64,000 bases of DNA from Mesorhizobium sp. PAMC28654 (GCF_020616515.1 NZ_CP085135.1:4278001-4342000), one strand, 5' to 3'. Counted from the stretch's first letter, positions 1 to 9,774 are shown. Numbers and translations: made by a program. Notes: generated by a model from the sequence alone, not told the origin.

Positions 1-327
1 GTCCCATTCCTGGACTGTCGTTTCCAGGAACGGCTTGATGACGATGGTGCCGGCGTGGTTGAACAGGACGGTGACCGGACCGAGTTTTTCGGTTGCCGCT
101 TTCACCGCCGCCTCGACCTGCGCCTCGTCGGAGACGTCGGCCACCCAGTGTTCAGCTACGTGCCCCCGCGCGCGTATCGCCGCCGCAGTGGCTGCTGCCG
201 CATCGCCGTTGCGGTCGATGATCGCCACCTTGGCGCCCTCGGCCGCGAACAGCTCCGACGCCGCGCCACCCATTCCCGTCGCGCCGCCCGAAATGATGGC
301 GACCTTGCCGGCCAGTCTTTCGCCCAT
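1..327 (-). CDS. Short-chain dehydrogenase/reductase, C-terminus cut by window edge
   Basis: An NAD(P)-dependent oxidoreductase of the SDR superfamily; only the first 109 codons are inside the window. The protein opens MGERLAGKVAIISGG and carries the glycine-rich Rossmann motif GGATGMGG at about residues 14-21. It also shows the acidic residue ending strand beta-2 (IIDRNG), the DVSD motif near residue 64, and FNHAG, a variant of the usual NNAG motif. The catalytic Ser-Tyr-Lys lies beyond the edge. It sits 55 bp downstream of the permease on the same strand, so the two are probably co-transcribed and the enzyme may act on the imported amine, amino acid or a derived alcohol. The substrate cannot be read from this fragment. 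Confidence 0.85.
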   Translation of the reverse strand, partial: MGERLAGKVAIISGGATGMGGAASELFAAEGAKVAIIDRNGDAAAATAAAIRARGHVAEHWVADVSDEAQVEAAVKAATEKLGPVTVLFNHAGTIVIKPFLETTVQEWD

Positions 328-382
328 GCTTTTACTCCCGTCCTGTTTTCAGCGACTTTTCGTCTTCGATGATATGGCGATG

Positions 383-1897
383 CTATCCCTCGCGTTTCGG
401 ATGGCCAAGCGAGCCACCTGAAACGGCGAATTCCTCTTCCGGCGACAGCACCAGGCGGTGGCGGCGATAGAAGCCGAAGTAGGCCAGGCCGATCGCGTAC
501 CAGACCGCTGCGGCGATCGCCGCCCAGCGATAAAGCGGATCGAAGAACTGGTAGGCGAGCGTCACGATGCAGATCAGGATCGTGGCATAGGCGCCGAACC
601 TGCCGAGCGGGCTGACGAAGGGCCGCGCAATTGACGCATAGAGGGTGCGCAGGCGCAGGTAAGCGATGCTCTGCAGGATGTAGGAAACCATGCCGGCGAA
701 GACGATCATCGAGACCAGGAAGCCGCCCATGAAGGCGACGTTGTTGTTGCCGCCGAGATACCAGACCACCAGCAGCATCGACAACGCCATGGCCGAGCCG
801 GCGGCGAGCGCCCTGTTGGGGGTCTTGGTACGGGCGCCGGTCACCGACAGGCCTGTCGGCAGATAGCCGGCGCGCGACAGCGAATAGATGTTGCGGCCCG
901 AGGCAAAACTGCCGGCGAAGAAGCTGGCGGCAAGGCCTAGCACCGCGACCGAAGCCAGAAGCTTGGCCCAGCCGTCGCCGAAGATTGTGCGGAAGCCGTC
1001 GAGCAGCGGCTCGCCGGAAGAGCCCATGGCATGCGCGCCGTGCGGGATCGAGGCGCTGAAGAACAGCACGCCGAGCGCCAGCGCGATCAGCGTCACGATC
1101 GACAGGATGAGTGCGCGCGGCATGTCGCGGGTCGGGTTCGTCGCTTCCTCCGCCGTCAGCGGCAGTTGTTCCACGGCCAGGAACATGTAGACGCCAAAGG
1201 GCAGGGCCAGCATGACGCCGGTAAAGCCGAAGGGCAGCCAGGGGCCGTTGCCATCGGCCAGCGCGGCCGGTCCGTCAGTCGCGGCGCCGATGTTCAGGGC
1301 GTATCTGAAGAAGTCGACATGCGGGATGGCGACGACGAAGAAGAACAGAAGCACGGCGATCGCCGCGACGGTGATGTAGATGACCACCTTCATCGACAGT
1401 TCGAGGCCGCGCAGCGACAGGCCGAGCATGACGACATAGCCGGCCACCCACCAAAGCGGCAGCGCGCTTTGCGGCGTGCCGAAGATCGCGGCGAGGTATG
1501 AGCTCATGAAGAACATGTTGGCGGCCGGCGCCAGCACGAATTCGATGTTCTCGGCAAGCCCGGTGGTGAAGCCGCCCCAGGGGCCGAGCGCGGTGCGCGA
1601 GAAGGAATAGGCGCCGCCCGTATGCGGCAACGCCGCGCTCATCTCACCGATCGAACAGCACAGGCAGATATACATGAAGCCGATGATCAGCGCGGCCAGC
1701 AGCATGCCGCCGAAGCCGCCTTGCGCCAGGCCGATGTTCCAGCCGGAATACTCGCCGGCCACCACCGCGCCGACGCCCATCATCCACAGCGAGAACAGGC
1801 CGGCATGGCGCTGCAACTGACGCTGTTCGAAATACTGCTTGTCAACGGTCTGGTAGGTGACGCCGCCCGCCCTGCGGTCCATGGCTTGTTCTGTCAT
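383..1897 (-). CDS. APC-family permease, ethanolamine/amino-acid type
   Basis: An inner-membrane secondary transporter of the amino acid-polyamine-organocation superfamily with about 12 predicted helices over 504 residues. The N-terminal GWNIGLAQGGFGGML segment, the PHTGGAYSFSRTALGPWGGF stretch and the long hydrophobic runs resemble ethanolamine permeases of the EAT subgroup, though the exact substrate is inferred. I chose the start at 1897 (MTEQAMDRR) because AAGGGG lies 7 bases before it; a longer frame to 1921 has no better ribosome site. The SDR gene follows on the same strand. The LuxR-family gene is divergent, and the 150 bp between the two starts is the probable control region. Confidence 0.85.
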   Translation of the reverse strand: MTEQAMDRRAGGVTYQTVDKQYFEQRQLQRHAGLFSLWMMGVGAVVAGEYSGWNIGLAQGGFGGMLLAALIIGFMYICLCCSIGEMSAALPHTGGAYSFSRTALGPWGGFTTGLAENIEFVLAPAANMFFMSSYLAAIFGTPQSALPLWWVAGYVVMLGLSLRGLELSMKVVIYITVAAIAVLLFFFVVAIPHVDFFRYALNIGAATDGPAALADGNGPWLPFGFTGVMLALPFGVYMFLAVEQLPLTAEEATNPTRDMPRALILSIVTLIALALGVLFFSASIPHGAHAMGSSGEPLLDGFRTIFGDGWAKLLASVAVLGLAASFFAGSFASGRNIYSLSRAGYLPTGLSVTGARTKTPNRALAAGSAMALSMLLVVWYLGGNNNVAFMGGFLVSMIVFAGMVSYILQSIAYLRLRTLYASIARPFVSPLGRFGAYATILICIVTLAYQFFDPLYRWAAIAAAVWYAIGLAYFGFYRRHRLVLSPEEEFAVSGGSLGHPKREG

Positions 1898-2047
1898 TGC
1901 TGTGCCCCTTCGTTGCGGCAAAGCGTGTCCGCTTCGCCCCTTGCGATGGGGGGATAGTTCAAGAGCCGGTCATCGGCGTATATACCCCCAAGGAGATATG
2001 TCGGGCGCGCGGCGCCGGGTGCAGGATGCTAAGGCGGGGGAGGCAGG

Positions 2048-2875
2048 ATGGGACGGATGTCGGCGCTGGCGGACTGGCACGAGGCTTTGCCGGAGCTGGT
2101 GTCGCTGATTGGGAAACAAGGATTTGCCGAAGGGCTCGATCGCGCGTTGCGGGCGGTCGCCCCCTTCGATCTCAGCTGCGTGTTCGCCTATCCTGGCCGC
2201 AACCGGCCAATGTTCCTGCATGACGGGCTTGGCGCTGTGTCCTCGAGCCAGATCATGGCCAATTATCTCAACGGCACCTATCTTCTCGATGCTGTTTATT
2301 CGGCCTGTACGCGGCGCACGCCGCAAGGGCTGCACCGCCTGGCTGACCTGGCGCCGGACGCTTTCTTCGAGGGCGAGTACTACAATTCGCCCGACGTGCA
2401 TCCATGCATTTCGATGGAGTCAGGCACGCTGGCCGAAGAGATCGTCTTCCTCGTCCCAGTCCAGGGCAGCTTCTATCTCGCCTATTCCCTGTTGCGGGCG
2501 AACGCCAGTCCGGCCTTTCGCGACGAGGACTTTGAACGGCTGCGGCAGACGGCGCCGATGGTCACGAGCCTGGCGCAACGGCATTGGGAGCATCTGGCGC
2601 CAGCCGGGTCGGACAGCGAACCCGCGCACAAGCCCGCCGGCCAGGATGTCGAGCAGGCATTCGAAACCTTTGCGCCGTCCCGCCTGACGCGGCGCGAGCA
2701 AGGCATCGTCAGCCTGATCCTGCGCGGCCACTCCTCGATGTCGATCGGCAGGATCCTGGAGATCGCCGAGGGTACGGTGAAGATCCACCGCAAGCACATC
2801 TATGCCAAGCTCGACATTTCCAGCCAGACGGAACTGTTCAATCTTTTTATCAAGCATCTGCTTGCCGGCCGCTGA
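2048..2875 (+). CDS. LuxR-family transcriptional regulator
   Basis: A 275-residue regulator with a C-terminal LuxR/FixJ-type helix-turn-helix at about residues 208-270 (LTRREQGIVSLILRG, then EGTVKIHRKHIYAKL). The N-terminal ~190 residues are a variable ligand- or signal-sensing region that I cannot assign; the classical acyl-homoserine-lactone pocket residues are not evident. A GGGGGAGG-type ribosome site precedes the ATG at 2048, with an alternative ATG four codons in. It is transcribed away from the permease/SDR pair and is the natural candidate for controlling it. Confidence 0.85.
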   Translation: MGRMSALADWHEALPELVSLIGKQGFAEGLDRALRAVAPFDLSCVFAYPGRNRPMFLHDGLGAVSSSQIMANYLNGTYLLDAVYSACTRRTPQGLHRLADLAPDAFFEGEYYNSPDVHPCISMESGTLAEEIVFLVPVQGSFYLAYSLLRANASPAFRDEDFERLRQTAPMVTSLAQRHWEHLAPAGSDSEPAHKPAGQDVEQAFETFAPSRLTRREQGIVSLILRGHSSMSIGRILEIAEGTVKIHRKHIYAKLDISSQTELFNLFIKHLLAGR

Positions 2876-3075
2876 CCTCCCGTGGCCTGAACGCCTCGCA
2901 AGTCGATGATATGGCTGGGATTTCGCATCGGTCGGGCCGGGTTTTTCTGGTGGTGACGTAGTAGAAAATACCAATGGATCGCCAATTGGTGGAAATCCAT
3001 TCCAACAATGGTCGAAAAATAGCAATCGACAAAGTCTACAAGTTTTATAGATTAACGGCCGAGACGGAGGTCGTT

Positions 3076-3231
3076 ATGTCCTATACCCAGAACGCTCAGA
3101 CTGATCGCGGCCCCCAGAGGCTGGCCAATGCCCAGACCTTTCGTCCGGCCTATGCCGGTGCCTTCGCTTATATCGTCTTTGCCCTTGCGTTCGTGTTCAC
3201 CGGGGCTGTTGTCCTGGGCATCATTCCCTGA
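3076..3231 (+). CDS. Small single-helix membrane protein, unknown function
   Basis: A 51-residue protein beginning MSYTQNAQ with one hydrophobic helix near the C-terminus (AYIVFALAFVFTGAVVLGII). The start is supported by GGAGGT four bases upstream; a longer frame from 2974 lacks a ribosome site and runs through an AT-rich leader. That leader contains an AATGGAT/ATCCATT inverted repeat around 2972-3000. The cargo-free layout is typical of small rhizobial membrane peptides of unknown role. It stands alone between the LuxR gene and the flavin monooxygenase gene. Confidence 0.6.
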   Translation: MSYTQNAQTDRGPQRLANAQTFRPAYAGAFAYIVFALAFVFTGAVVLGIIP

Positions 3232-3384
3232 GTCCCAGGATTCAGGGCCAAGGGTAGCGTCCTACCGCTTCCGCGTAATTGGAGTTGAATGAACCGAATC
3301 CCGGTGCGTTTTCGTGCGCCCGGTGTGGCGCGATGCAAACTTCGAATTTGCCGCACGCATAATTCCAACGTGATGGAGATGGCA

Positions 3385-4338
3385 ATGCCGATCGAGTTCA
3401 CGCATGTCCCCGGAAAAGTTCATCCTGCCGGCACCATTTCGACCGTGCCCTTCTTCTATGATTTTGCCGAAACCGCGACGAAGCTGTCGCTGATCGAGGA
3501 CGTCGGTTTCCGCAGGATCGTCGTCGACGACCAGGCCGGGCTCCTGACCAACATGGACCTTGCCGCCCAGGTGCTGGACCGCACCTCTTCGCTGGAGGTC
3601 ATTCTCGCGCATTGGGCTGGCGTGATCGAGCCGACGGTGGCGGCGCGGCAACTTGCCTCGATCGGTGCAAGAAGCGGCGGACGCCTGTCGCTCAGGATGC
3701 TGAGCGAGCCGCTCAACGACTACGATGCGGAGACGCGGCCCGTCGGTCATGCCGTTGTCTGGCAGCGTATCGACGAATATCTGGTCTTGCTGAAGCGGCT
3801 GTGGTCGAACGACCGGCCCTTCGACCATGAAGGCACCTTCTACAGCATCAAGGGCGGTTATGTGCCGCGCAAGGGGCCACACGGCGCCGGCTTGACCATT
3901 CGCATGGGCGGGCAATCCGGAACGGCGCTCAAGGTCGCCGGTCGCCACGCTGATGTCTTTGAACTGGCGCCGGGCTCGATCGACGAGGTCCGGCGGCTTA
4001 TGGAACGGGCGCGCGGCGCCGCCGCCGAGCACGGTCGGGCGGGCAAGCTACGCTTTGCGCTTCCGGTCGGGATTCACCAAGGCGTTCCCGCCTCCGGCCA
4101 CAAGGCGGTCGATGTTTCAGGACCACCGGCACAGGCCGCCCTTTCGCTGCTTGCCTATGCCGGGCTTGGGATCGACGAATTCATGATCGCCGGTGTCGAT
4201 ACGCCGCGCGAGATCGCCACGGTTGGCCGGGAAACGCTCGCCTTGCTGCGCAACTCGCTGGTCCGCCGTGAAGCCGATGCGTTCCAGCCCGGGGCCTATG
4301 CGCCTCGCCACGCGCAAGGGACGCATTCAGCAATCTGA
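3385..4338 (+). CDS. LLM-class flavin-dependent oxidoreductase (luciferase-like)
   Basis: A 317-residue member of the bacterial luciferase/alkanesulfonate monooxygenase (SsuD-like) superfamily, expected to use reduced FMN and oxygen in the cytoplasm. Features supporting this are the early PFFYDFAETATKLSLIEDVGFRR segment, the LAHWAGVIEPTVAARQLASI block, the RIDEYLVLLKRLWSND motif usual in this fold, and the GGQSGTALKVAGRHADVFEL strand. The start at 3385 (MPIEFTHVPG) is preceded by GGAG at 6-base spacing; the frame to 3289 is probably untranslated. Its substrate is unknown and no flavin reductase is adjacent. Confidence 0.8.
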   Translation: MPIEFTHVPGKVHPAGTISTVPFFYDFAETATKLSLIEDVGFRRIVVDDQAGLLTNMDLAAQVLDRTSSLEVILAHWAGVIEPTVAARQLASIGARSGGRLSLRMLSEPLNDYDAETRPVGHAVVWQRIDEYLVLLKRLWSNDRPFDHEGTFYSIKGGYVPRKGPHGAGLTIRMGGQSGTALKVAGRHADVFELAPGSIDEVRRLMERARGAAAEHGRAGKLRFALPVGIHQGVPASGHKAVDVSGPPAQAALSLLAYAGLGIDEFMIAGVDTPREIATVGRETLALLRNSLVRREADAFQPGAYAPRHAQGTHSAI

Positions 4339-4399
4339 GATCATCCGCTTTCCAGAGCCGAGGCTGACACAGGACGAGCGTTGCAAGCGTGCCGTAGCG

Positions 4400-6124
4400 T
4401 CAATGCGAAGGGGCAAGATGCTGCGCGTCGTGCAGGCGACGATAGATGCCGTCGGCGCGGAGCAGTTCGCTGTGCGACCCTTGCTCGACAATGCCTGAAT
4501 CCGACACCACGACGATGCGGTCGGCACCACGGATCGTCGCCAGGCGATGGGCGATGACCAGCGTGGTGCGACCTTTGGCGAGCGCTGCCAGCGCCTTCTG
4601 GATTTCCCGTTCCGTCTGGGTGTCGAGCGCCGATGTCGCTTCGTCGAGGATCAGGATCGGCGGGTTCTTCAGGAACATGCGCGCGATCGCCAGCCGCTGC
4701 TTCTGGCCGCCCGAAAGCTTGACGCCGCGTTCGCCTATGATCGTGTCGTAGCCGGCCGGCAGGCCGGCTATCGTGCCGTCGAGCTGGGCCCGCCGCGCGG
4801 CGTCGGCGATGGCCTCGTCGGATGCGCCGAGACGGCCATAGGCGATGTTTTCACGAATCGAACCGCCAAACAGGAAGACGTCCTGCTGGACGATGCCGAT
4901 CTGGCCGCGCAGCGAGGCGAGCGTCATGTCGTGAATGTCGATGCCGTCGATGGCTATCTGACCGGTGTCCACCTCATAGAAGCGCGGCAGAAGCGAGCAG
5001 ATGGTGGTCTTGCCGGCGCCGGACGGTCCGACGAAGGCGATGGTCTCGCCCGCATGGATGGTCAAGTCTATACCCTTCAGGACCGGCTTGCCGTCGCCAT
5101 AGCCGAAGCCGACATCGCGATACTTTATGGCGCCCTTCAGATTGCCGACAACCTTGGCGCCGGGACGGTCGGCAATATCGGGTTCGGTGTCCAGAAGCTC
5201 CGTATAGCGCCGGAAGCCGGCAATGCCCTTGGGATAGGTTTCGAGCACCGAATTGATCTTCTCGATCGGACGCACAAAGACGCCGACCAAAAGCAGGAAG
5301 CCGACGAAGCCGCCATTGCTGAGGTTCCCGGTGATGACGAGATAGCTGCCGACGATCATGACCACGAGCTGGATCAGCCTGATGCCCATGTAGTTCAGTG
5401 AATTGCTCGCGGCCATGATCCGGTAGGCATCGAGCTTGGTCTGGCGATAGTTCTGGTTGTCGCGTGCGAACAGCGTGCGCTCATGCTCTTCATTGGCGAA
5501 GGCCTGCACCACGCGCATGCCGCCGACATTCTCCTCGATGCGGACGTTGAAGTCGCCGACGCGGCCATAGAGCGCCTGCCAGTTGCGCTCCATGCGTTCG
5601 CCATAGCGGATCGTCACCCAGGCGATAACAGGCACGATCACCACGGTGACCAGCGCCAATGGGATGTTGACCACGAACACCAGCGCGAAAGCGCCGATGA
5701 AGGTCATGATGGCGATGAACAGGTCCTCGGGGCCGTGATGCGCGATCTCGCCGATTTCCTCGAGATCCTTGGTCACGCGGCCGACGAGATGCCCGGTCTT
5801 GTGGTTGTCGTAGAAGCGGAAGGACAGTTTCTGCAGATGGTCGAAGCTTTTTCGGCGCATCTCGGTCTCGATGTTGATGCCAAGCATATGGCCCCAATAG
5901 GTGACCACCGCCATCAGCACCGTGTTGAGCAGATAGATCGCCAGCAGGCCAACCGCCGCGGCAATGATCAGCGTCCATTCCTGCCGTGGCAGAAGCTGGT
6001 CGACGAAAGAACGCACCGCCATCGGAAAGCCAAGCTCGAGCAGGCCGGCCAGCACGGCGCAGGAGAAGTCGAGTGCGAACAGCCCCTTCCAGGGGGCGTA
6101 GTAGGAAAGGAAGCGTCTGATCAT
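4400..6124 (-). CDS. ABC exporter, fused permease and ATPase (MsbA/lipid-A or siderophore exporter type)
   Basis: A 574-residue half-transporter: six transmembrane helices over about residues 1-310, then an ATP-binding domain with Walker A GPSGAGKTT, signature LSGGQKQR, Walker B ILILDEATSALD and the H-loop IAHRLATIR. It should act as a homodimer in the inner membrane. It is divergent from the iron-uptake operon and shares a 285-bp intergenic region containing two TGA-N9-TCA boxes, so it may be iron-regulated and export a siderophore. That role is inferred from position only; lipid or drug export is equally compatible with the sequence. Confidence 0.85.
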   Translation of the reverse strand: MIRRFLSYYAPWKGLFALDFSCAVLAGLLELGFPMAVRSFVDQLLPRQEWTLIIAAAVGLLAIYLLNTVLMAVVTYWGHMLGINIETEMRRKSFDHLQKLSFRFYDNHKTGHLVGRVTKDLEEIGEIAHHGPEDLFIAIMTFIGAFALVFVVNIPLALVTVVIVPVIAWVTIRYGERMERNWQALYGRVGDFNVRIEENVGGMRVVQAFANEEHERTLFARDNQNYRQTKLDAYRIMAASNSLNYMGIRLIQLVVMIVGSYLVITGNLSNGGFVGFLLLVGVFVRPIEKINSVLETYPKGIAGFRRYTELLDTEPDIADRPGAKVVGNLKGAIKYRDVGFGYGDGKPVLKGIDLTIHAGETIAFVGPSGAGKTTICSLLPRFYEVDTGQIAIDGIDIHDMTLASLRGQIGIVQQDVFLFGGSIRENIAYGRLGASDEAIADAARRAQLDGTIAGLPAGYDTIIGERGVKLSGGQKQRLAIARMFLKNPPILILDEATSALDTQTEREIQKALAALAKGRTTLVIAHRLATIRGADRIVVVSDSGIVEQGSHSELLRADGIYRRLHDAQHLAPSH

Positions 6125-6291
6125 CGAGGTGAACCGGAGACTTTCATCTGTATTTCGGCGGGCACGGGCCGGTGCGCCGTCGGTGGCACTGCTTACGAGC
6201 GCGGAGCCCCTGGCGGCAATATGCCAGGGTCTTTTCGGTACATCCCACTGCCTGCGGAATTTCGACGTGCGGCGGCTGTGCCAAAATTTGT

Positions 6292-6306
6292 TGATTCAAA
6301 AACTCA
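6292..6306. promoter_or_regulatory. Iron-responsive operator (RirA-type TGA-N9-TCA), copy 1
   Basis: The bases TGATTCAAAAACTCA match the TGA-N9-TCA iron-responsive operator recognised by RirA in Rhizobiales (established consensus). It lies about 100 bp upstream of the FhuC-like gene that opens the exbBD-tonB operon. Confidence 0.7.
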
Positions 6307-6315
6307 TCTAAATGT

Positions 6316-6330
6316 TGACTAGTAAGGTCA
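6316..6330. promoter_or_regulatory. Iron-responsive operator (RirA-type TGA-N9-TCA), copy 2
   Basis: TGACTAGTAAGGTCA is a second perfect TGA-N9-TCA match, 24 bp downstream of the first on the same DNA face to within about a quarter turn. Tandem boxes upstream of a TonB system strongly suggest iron repression by RirA. Confidence 0.7.
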
Positions 6331-6409
6331 TGTTTCATAGTCAACCGGCATCGGCCGCCGAAAGCCAGATCGCTGGACCAAGGGGCCGCGCAGGAGAGAG
6401 GCCAGGACC

Positions 6410-7201
6410 GTGGCTGGAATTCATGCCGAGACAGCCTTCCATATCGACGCGGTGCGTTTCGCCGCCGGCGAGCGAACATTGCTCGGCCCTGTCTCGCTCG
6501 AACTGGAACGCGCGCGCGTCTACGGGCTGATCGGCCACAATGGGTCGGGCAAGTCCACGCTGATCAAGCTGCTGGCGCGCCAGCAGCCGGCAAGCTCGGG
6601 CGCCATCACCTTCGCCCAGCGGCCGCTGGCGCAGTGGGGCGCCCGCGAACTCGCCCGCGCGCTTGCCTATCTGCCGCAGACGACGCCGGCTGCTACGGGC
6701 CTGACCGTGCGCGAACTGGCGACGCTCGGGCGCTACCCCTGGCATGGGGCGCTTGGCCGGTTCCGTGCCGAGGACAGGCGGCATGTCGAGGAGGCACTGA
6801 TCTTGACCGACATGGAGGGTTTTGCCGACCGGCTGGTGGACGAATTGTCAGGTGGTGAGCGCCAGCGTGCCTGGCTGGCCATGCTGGTCGCCCAGAATGC
6901 CGGTGTCATGCTGCTCGACGAACCGATTTCGGCGCTCGACATCGCCCATCAGGTCGAAGTGCTTGCCCTCGTCAAGGATCTCAGCCGCAAGCGCGACCTG
7001 TGCGTCGTCGTCGTCCTGCACGACCCCAACATGGCGGCGCGCTATTGCGACGAGCTGATCGCGCTGAAGGACGGCAAGCTGCTGACGCGGGGCACCCCGG
7101 ACGAGATCATGCAAGGCGATGTGCTCAAGGGCATTTTCGGCGTGGAGATGGGCGTGTTCGCGCACCCCGTCACCGGCCAGCCCATAGGCTATGTGCAATG
7201 A
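6410..7201 (+). CDS. Ferric-siderophore/haem-type ABC transporter ATPase (FhuC/FecE-like)
   Basis: A 263-residue cytoplasmic ATPase with Walker [10 protein letters not shown] (about residues 43-51), signature LSGGERQR, Walker [14 protein letters not shown] and H-loop VLHDPN. The spacing and the [16 protein letters not shown] tail match FhuC/FecE proteins that energise import of ferric chelates. It starts with GTG. No binding protein or permease is adjacent; exbB follows after 51 bp, so this is an ATPase co-transcribed with its energising TonB complex rather than a full ABC operon. The partner permease must be encoded elsewhere (inference). Confidence 0.85.
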   Translation: MAGIHAETAFHIDAVRFAAGERTLLGPVSLELERARVYGLIGHNGSGKSTLIKLLARQQPASSGAITFAQRPLAQWGARELARALAYLPQTTPAATGLTVRELATLGRYPWHGALGRFRAEDRRHVEEALILTDMEGFADRLVDELSGGERQRAWLAMLVAQNAGVMLLDEPISALDIAHQVEVLALVKDLSRKRDLCVVVVLHDPNMAARYCDELIALKDGKLLTRGTPDEIMQGDVLKGIFGVEMGVFAHPVTGQPIGYVQ

Positions 7202-7251
7202 TGGCATTTGCATATGTTGCACGAAATAGGGAGCGGCACACCGCTGCGAGA

Positions 7252-8217
7252 ATGAGGACGAAAACCTTGTCGAGAATTGGTCTGTTCGCCGCGCTGGTCG
7301 CATCCGCCATCCTTTCGGCCAGTGGTGTTTCGGCTCAGGAACAGCCGGCGGGCAATCCCCCGGCCGTCGAAACGCCGGCCCCCGTCACGCCAGCCCCAGC
7401 CGCGCCCACGAATGGAGCGCCAGCACCAGTCGCGCCCGCCCAGGCCCCGGCGAATGCCCAGCCCATCGCCGTCGGCGCTCCAGCGGCCGGCGGCCCGGCG
7501 CCAGCGCTGACCCTGCCGCACGATTTGTCGCCATGGGGCATGTTCATGGCCGCCGACATCGTGGTGAAGGGGGTGATGCTGGGCCTGGCCTTTGCGTCGC
7601 TCGTCACCTGGACGATATGGGTGGCCAAGTCGCTGGAAATCCTTGGTGGCAAGCTTCGCGCCCGGCGCGCCGCGCGCGCCATCGGTGATGCCGCGACGCT
7701 GACGCAGGCCGGCCGCGCGCTTGGCCACAACAGCGGACCTGGCGCCTTGCTGGTGCGGGCCGCCGAGGAAGAGGCGGCACTTTCGGCCGGCGCGCTCGAT
7801 CATGTTTCCGGAGACGGGCTGAAGGAGCGGGTCGCGTCGCGGCTGGCGCGCATCGAGGCCGCGGCGTCGCGGCGCATGTCTCGCGGTACCGGCGTGCTGG
7901 CGACGATCGGTTCCACGGCGCCCTTCGTCGGCCTCTTCGGCACGGTCTGGGGCATCATGAACGCCTTCATCGGCATTTCGCAGGCGCAGACCACCAATCT
8001 CGCGGTCGTTGCGCCCGGCATCGCCGAGGCACTGCTTGCCACCGCCATGGGCCTGGTCGCCGCGATCCCGGCGGTTGTCATCTACAACGTCTTCGCGCGC
8101 TCCATCGCCGGCTACCGGCAGATCCTCGCCGATGCCTCGGCCGGTGTCGAACGGCTGGTCAGCCGTGATCTTGATTTCCGCACGGTTCCACCGTTGAGCG
8201 CCTTGGCGGCGGAATAA
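7252..8217 (+). CDS. exbB: TonB-system proton channel subunit ExbB
   Basis: A 321-residue inner-membrane MotA/TolQ/ExbB family protein. The first ~30 residues form a signal peptide ([20 protein letters not shown]), followed by a proline/alanine-rich stretch to about residue 85, as in alphaproteobacterial long-form ExbB. Three membrane helices follow: [17 protein letters not shown], the [19 protein letters not shown] segment diagnostic of the family, and [20 protein letters not shown]. The ATG at 7252 was chosen because it starts the signal peptide; ATG-ATG at 7198 overlapping the previous stop is an alternative. It couples the proton gradient to TonB together with the next two genes. Confidence 0.9.
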   Translation: MRTKTLSRIGLFAALVASAILSASGVSAQEQPAGNPPAVETPAPVTPAPAAPTNGAPAPVAPAQAPANAQPIAVGAPAAGGPAPALTLPHDLSPWGMFMAADIVVKGVMLGLAFASLVTWTIWVAKSLEILGGKLRARRAARAIGDAATLTQAGRALGHNSGPGALLVRAAEEEAALSAGALDHVSGDGLKERVASRLARIEAAASRRMSRGTGVLATIGSTAPFVGLFGTVWGIMNAFIGISQAQTTNLAVVAPGIAEALLATAMGLVAAIPAVVIYNVFARSIAGYRQILADASAGVERLVSRDLDFRTVPPLSALAAE

Positions 8218-8229
8218 GGGAGCGGCGCG

Positions 8230-8697
8230 ATGGGAAGTAGAATACGCGAGAATCTGGACGGCGATCTCGAGGAAAACCACGAGATCAACGTCACTCCCTT
8301 CATCGACGTCATCCTGGTTCTGCTGATCATCTTCATGGTCGCCGCGCCCCTGGCGACGGTCGACATCAATGTCGACCTGCCGGGCTCAACCGCCACGCCG
8401 GCGCCCCGGCCCGAGACGCCGCTGTTCCTGACGCTGAAGGACAATCTTAGCCTGGCGGTCGGCAACGACACAGTGCCGCGCGCAACCTTTGCTGCGGTCC
8501 TCGACGGCAGGACCAAGGGCGACAAGCAGACGCGCATCTTCCTGCGCGCCGACAAGGCGGTCACCTATGGCGACCTGATGGAGGCGATGAACCTGTTGCG
8601 CGGCGCCGGCTATCTGAAGATCGCGCTGGTCGGCCTGGAGACAATGCCATCCGCCGATGCCGCGGCGGCGGCGCCAAGTGGAGCGGCGGTGCCATGA
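8230..8697 (+). CDS. exbD: TonB-system subunit ExbD
   Basis: A 155-residue TolR/ExbD family protein with one N-terminal membrane helix carrying the functionally essential aspartate ([19 protein letters not shown], Asp at about residue 27), then a periplasmic domain. It lies 12 bp after exbB and its stop overlaps the tonB start by ATGA, indicating translational coupling. Length and layout are normal for the family. Confidence 0.92.
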   Translation: MGSRIRENLDGDLEENHEINVTPFIDVILVLLIIFMVAAPLATVDINVDLPGSTATPAPRPETPLFLTLKDNLSLAVGNDTVPRATFAAVLDGRTKGDKQTRIFLRADKAVTYGDLMEAMNLLRGAGYLKIALVGLETMPSADAAAAAPSGAAVP

Positions 8698-9647
8698 CCC
8701 AGCAGTCGGCCGCCCCCTCGGTTCAGCTGCCGCGCTTTGGTTGGCGCGACCTGGGCTTGTGGACGGCTGCCACCGCGCTTGTTCTCGGTGCGCATGTCGC
8801 TATCGCCTATGGGGTCCAGGAATGGAGTGACGCCGACGCGTCGGACGGTGGTCCACCGCCAGCGATGATGATCGACATGGCCCCCATGATGGTTGCGCCA
8901 GCCATTGAGGAACAGGCGGCGATGCTGGATCCGACCCCGCCAGACCAGACGGAGACTACAGAAACGCAGAAAATGATCACCAAGGCGGAGCCTGTCGCGG
9001 ACCCCTCGCCGGAGCCGGTGACCGAGGAAGCGGAGGCCGCTCCGTCCGACCCGGTGGAGCAAGCCCAACCGACGATCACCGAGCCTACTGATCAGCCCCC
9101 GCTGGACGAGGTCGTTCCGGACATCGTCCAGGCCGTCGCCCCTGACGTGGTCATTCCCTTGCCGCAGCAAAAACCGGTCGAGACGCCGGTCGAGAAAAAG
9201 AAGCCGGTCGAAGCCAAGGCCAAAAAGCCCGTCGAAAAGCCCAAGCCCCGGCAGAAGAAGGAAAAGGCGGCACCGTCGAAGACCGTCGTCACCGCAAGCG
9301 CGGATGTGAAGTCCTCAGCCAAGACAGCCGCGCCGAAGTCCGCCGAGGCGGCGTCGAGATCCGGTGACGACAGCAGATGGAACTCTCGTCTGGGAGCCTG
9401 GATCAAGCGGCACACCCGCTATCCGAGAGCGGCGAGCGCGCGGCGCGTGGAGGGCAACCCATATGTGACATTTACGGTCGATGCATCTGGCCGGGTCCTC
9501 ACCGCCAGGCTTTCCCGCTCTTCTGGTAGCGACGACCTCGATCGCGCGGCGCTGTCGGCCCTTCAGGGCGCCACGGTGCCGGCGCCGCCGCCCGAGAAAG
9601 TGGGCACGAGCATCCTCGCACCTTTCGTGTTCAACCTGCCCAGGTAG
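8694..9647 (+). CDS. tonB: Energy transducer TonB
   Basis: A 317-residue TonB. A single N-terminal membrane anchor (LWTAATALVLGAHVAIAYGV) is followed by a long periplasm-spanning region rich in Pro, Glu and Lys with repeated PVEKKKPVE-type units (about residues 75-200). The C-terminal TonB domain contains RYPRAASARR and the VTFTVDASGRVLTARLSRSSG strand, ending in FVFNLPR. It contacts outer-membrane siderophore or haem receptors; none is encoded in the window. It is the last gene of the four-gene iron operon. Confidence 0.92.
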   Translation: MTQQSAAPSVQLPRFGWRDLGLWTAATALVLGAHVAIAYGVQEWSDADASDGGPPPAMMIDMAPMMVAPAIEEQAAMLDPTPPDQTETTETQKMITKAEPVADPSPEPVTEEAEAAPSDPVEQAQPTITEPTDQPPLDEVVPDIVQAVAPDVVIPLPQQKPVETPVEKKKPVEAKAKKPVEKPKPRQKKEKAAPSKTVVTASADVKSSAKTAAPKSAEAASRSGDDSRWNSRLGAWIKRHTRYPRAASARRVEGNPYVTFTVDASGRVLTARLSRSSGSDDLDRAALSALQGATVPAPPPEKVGTSILAPFVFNLPR

Positions 9648-9774
9648 ACGGCAATGGGAGCGGGCATTGCTGTCCGCACGTCGAATGGGTAAGCGCTGTC
9701 TTCTGCCACGGCGTTTGCAATGACGGTGTCATCCGTCGTAGCCATTCCGGTCACTTGATTGGAGGAGACGCAGC

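Noticed and set aside
7000-7251. Extension of exbB back into the FhuC-like gene
   Set aside because: It is an out-of-frame shadow of the ATPase gene (Arg-rich); the signal peptide starts at 7252.
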